Of a stretch of 32,684 nucleotides of DNA, positions 32,652 to 32,684 are shown one piece after another. This stretch comes from an uncultured beta proteobacterium. Lineage in GTDB: Bacteria; Pseudomonadota; Gammaproteobacteria; Burkholderiales; SG8-41. Position numbers and translations under genes: made by a program. The first letter of the stretch is position 1, and the number at the start of each line of letters is the position of its first letter. The stretch covers positions 1 through 32,684 of the forward strand of contig CAIWNB010000100.1 of assembly GCA_903913965.1 (NCBI GenBank), given 5' to 3'. The notes beneath the pieces were generated by a model. It made no database searches and was not told where the DNA came from. It saw nothing but the letters and a program-made list of their open reading frames with translations.

Positions 32652-32684
32652 GGCGATACCCTGCCGGTGAATTGCAAAAAAGAA

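Overview
The window looks like a chromosomal segment from a Gram-negative proteobacterium. A betaproteobacterium is the best guess: it has a tripartite tricarboxylate transporter (TctABC type), an oxalyl-CoA decarboxylase/formyl-CoA transferase pair, a type IV pilus-type ATPase and dense signalling genes. The exact taxon cannot be read from the sequence. No rRNA, tRNA, CRISPR array, IS element or phage gene was seen.

Region 1 (1-7362) is an oxalate/one-carbon block. The end of tctC, then tctB and tctA, form a solute transporter. A convergent Crp/Fnr-family regulator follows, and divergent from it are oxc (oxalyl-CoA decarboxylase), frc (formyl-CoA transferase) and a stand-alone protein like the 10-formyl-THF hydrolase domain of ALDH1L. 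A strong intrinsic terminator closes the block. The regulator-oxc intergenic region holds an FNR-like TTGAT palindrome placed about 41-42 bp upstream of the predicted start of oxc transcription, and the regulator carries the matching E-x-x-S-R recognition helix.

Region 2 (7363-19027) is a one-direction signalling locus. It contains a CHASE2-sensor Ser/Thr kinase, a PP2C phosphatase, a double-FHA protein, a CHASE2-sensor adenylate cyclase, a metallo-beta-lactamase-fold cyclic-nucleotide phosphodiesterase, a GAF-fused PilB/GspE ATPase and a GAF-HD-GYP protein. It reads as a sense-and-respond module combining protein phosphorylation, cAMP and probably c-di-GMP, with a pilus/secretion-type ATPase as a possible effector. 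No pilin or other secretion genes lie beside it.

Region 3 (19055-32651) is a glycan-decoration island. On the minus strand, from a good sigma70-like promoter, run an FkbM-family methyltransferase, a 2OG-Fe(II) oxygenase-like protein and a small unknown protein. On the plus strand, five paralogous proteins (TPR repeats followed by a GT-B-like glycosyltransferase domain) alternate with a SAM methyltransferase, a small GT-A glycosyltransferase and a GT2-FkbM fusion. Several genes overlap by 1-4 bases, so most of this is probably one operon that may continue past the right edge. The architecture resembles TPR-glycosyltransferases that modify flagellin or other surface proteins, but no acceptor protein lies inside the window.

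The best candidates for something undescribed are the two-CHASE2 kinase/cyclase locus with GAF-PilB and GAF-HD-GYP outputs, and the five-member TPR-glycosyltransferase array.
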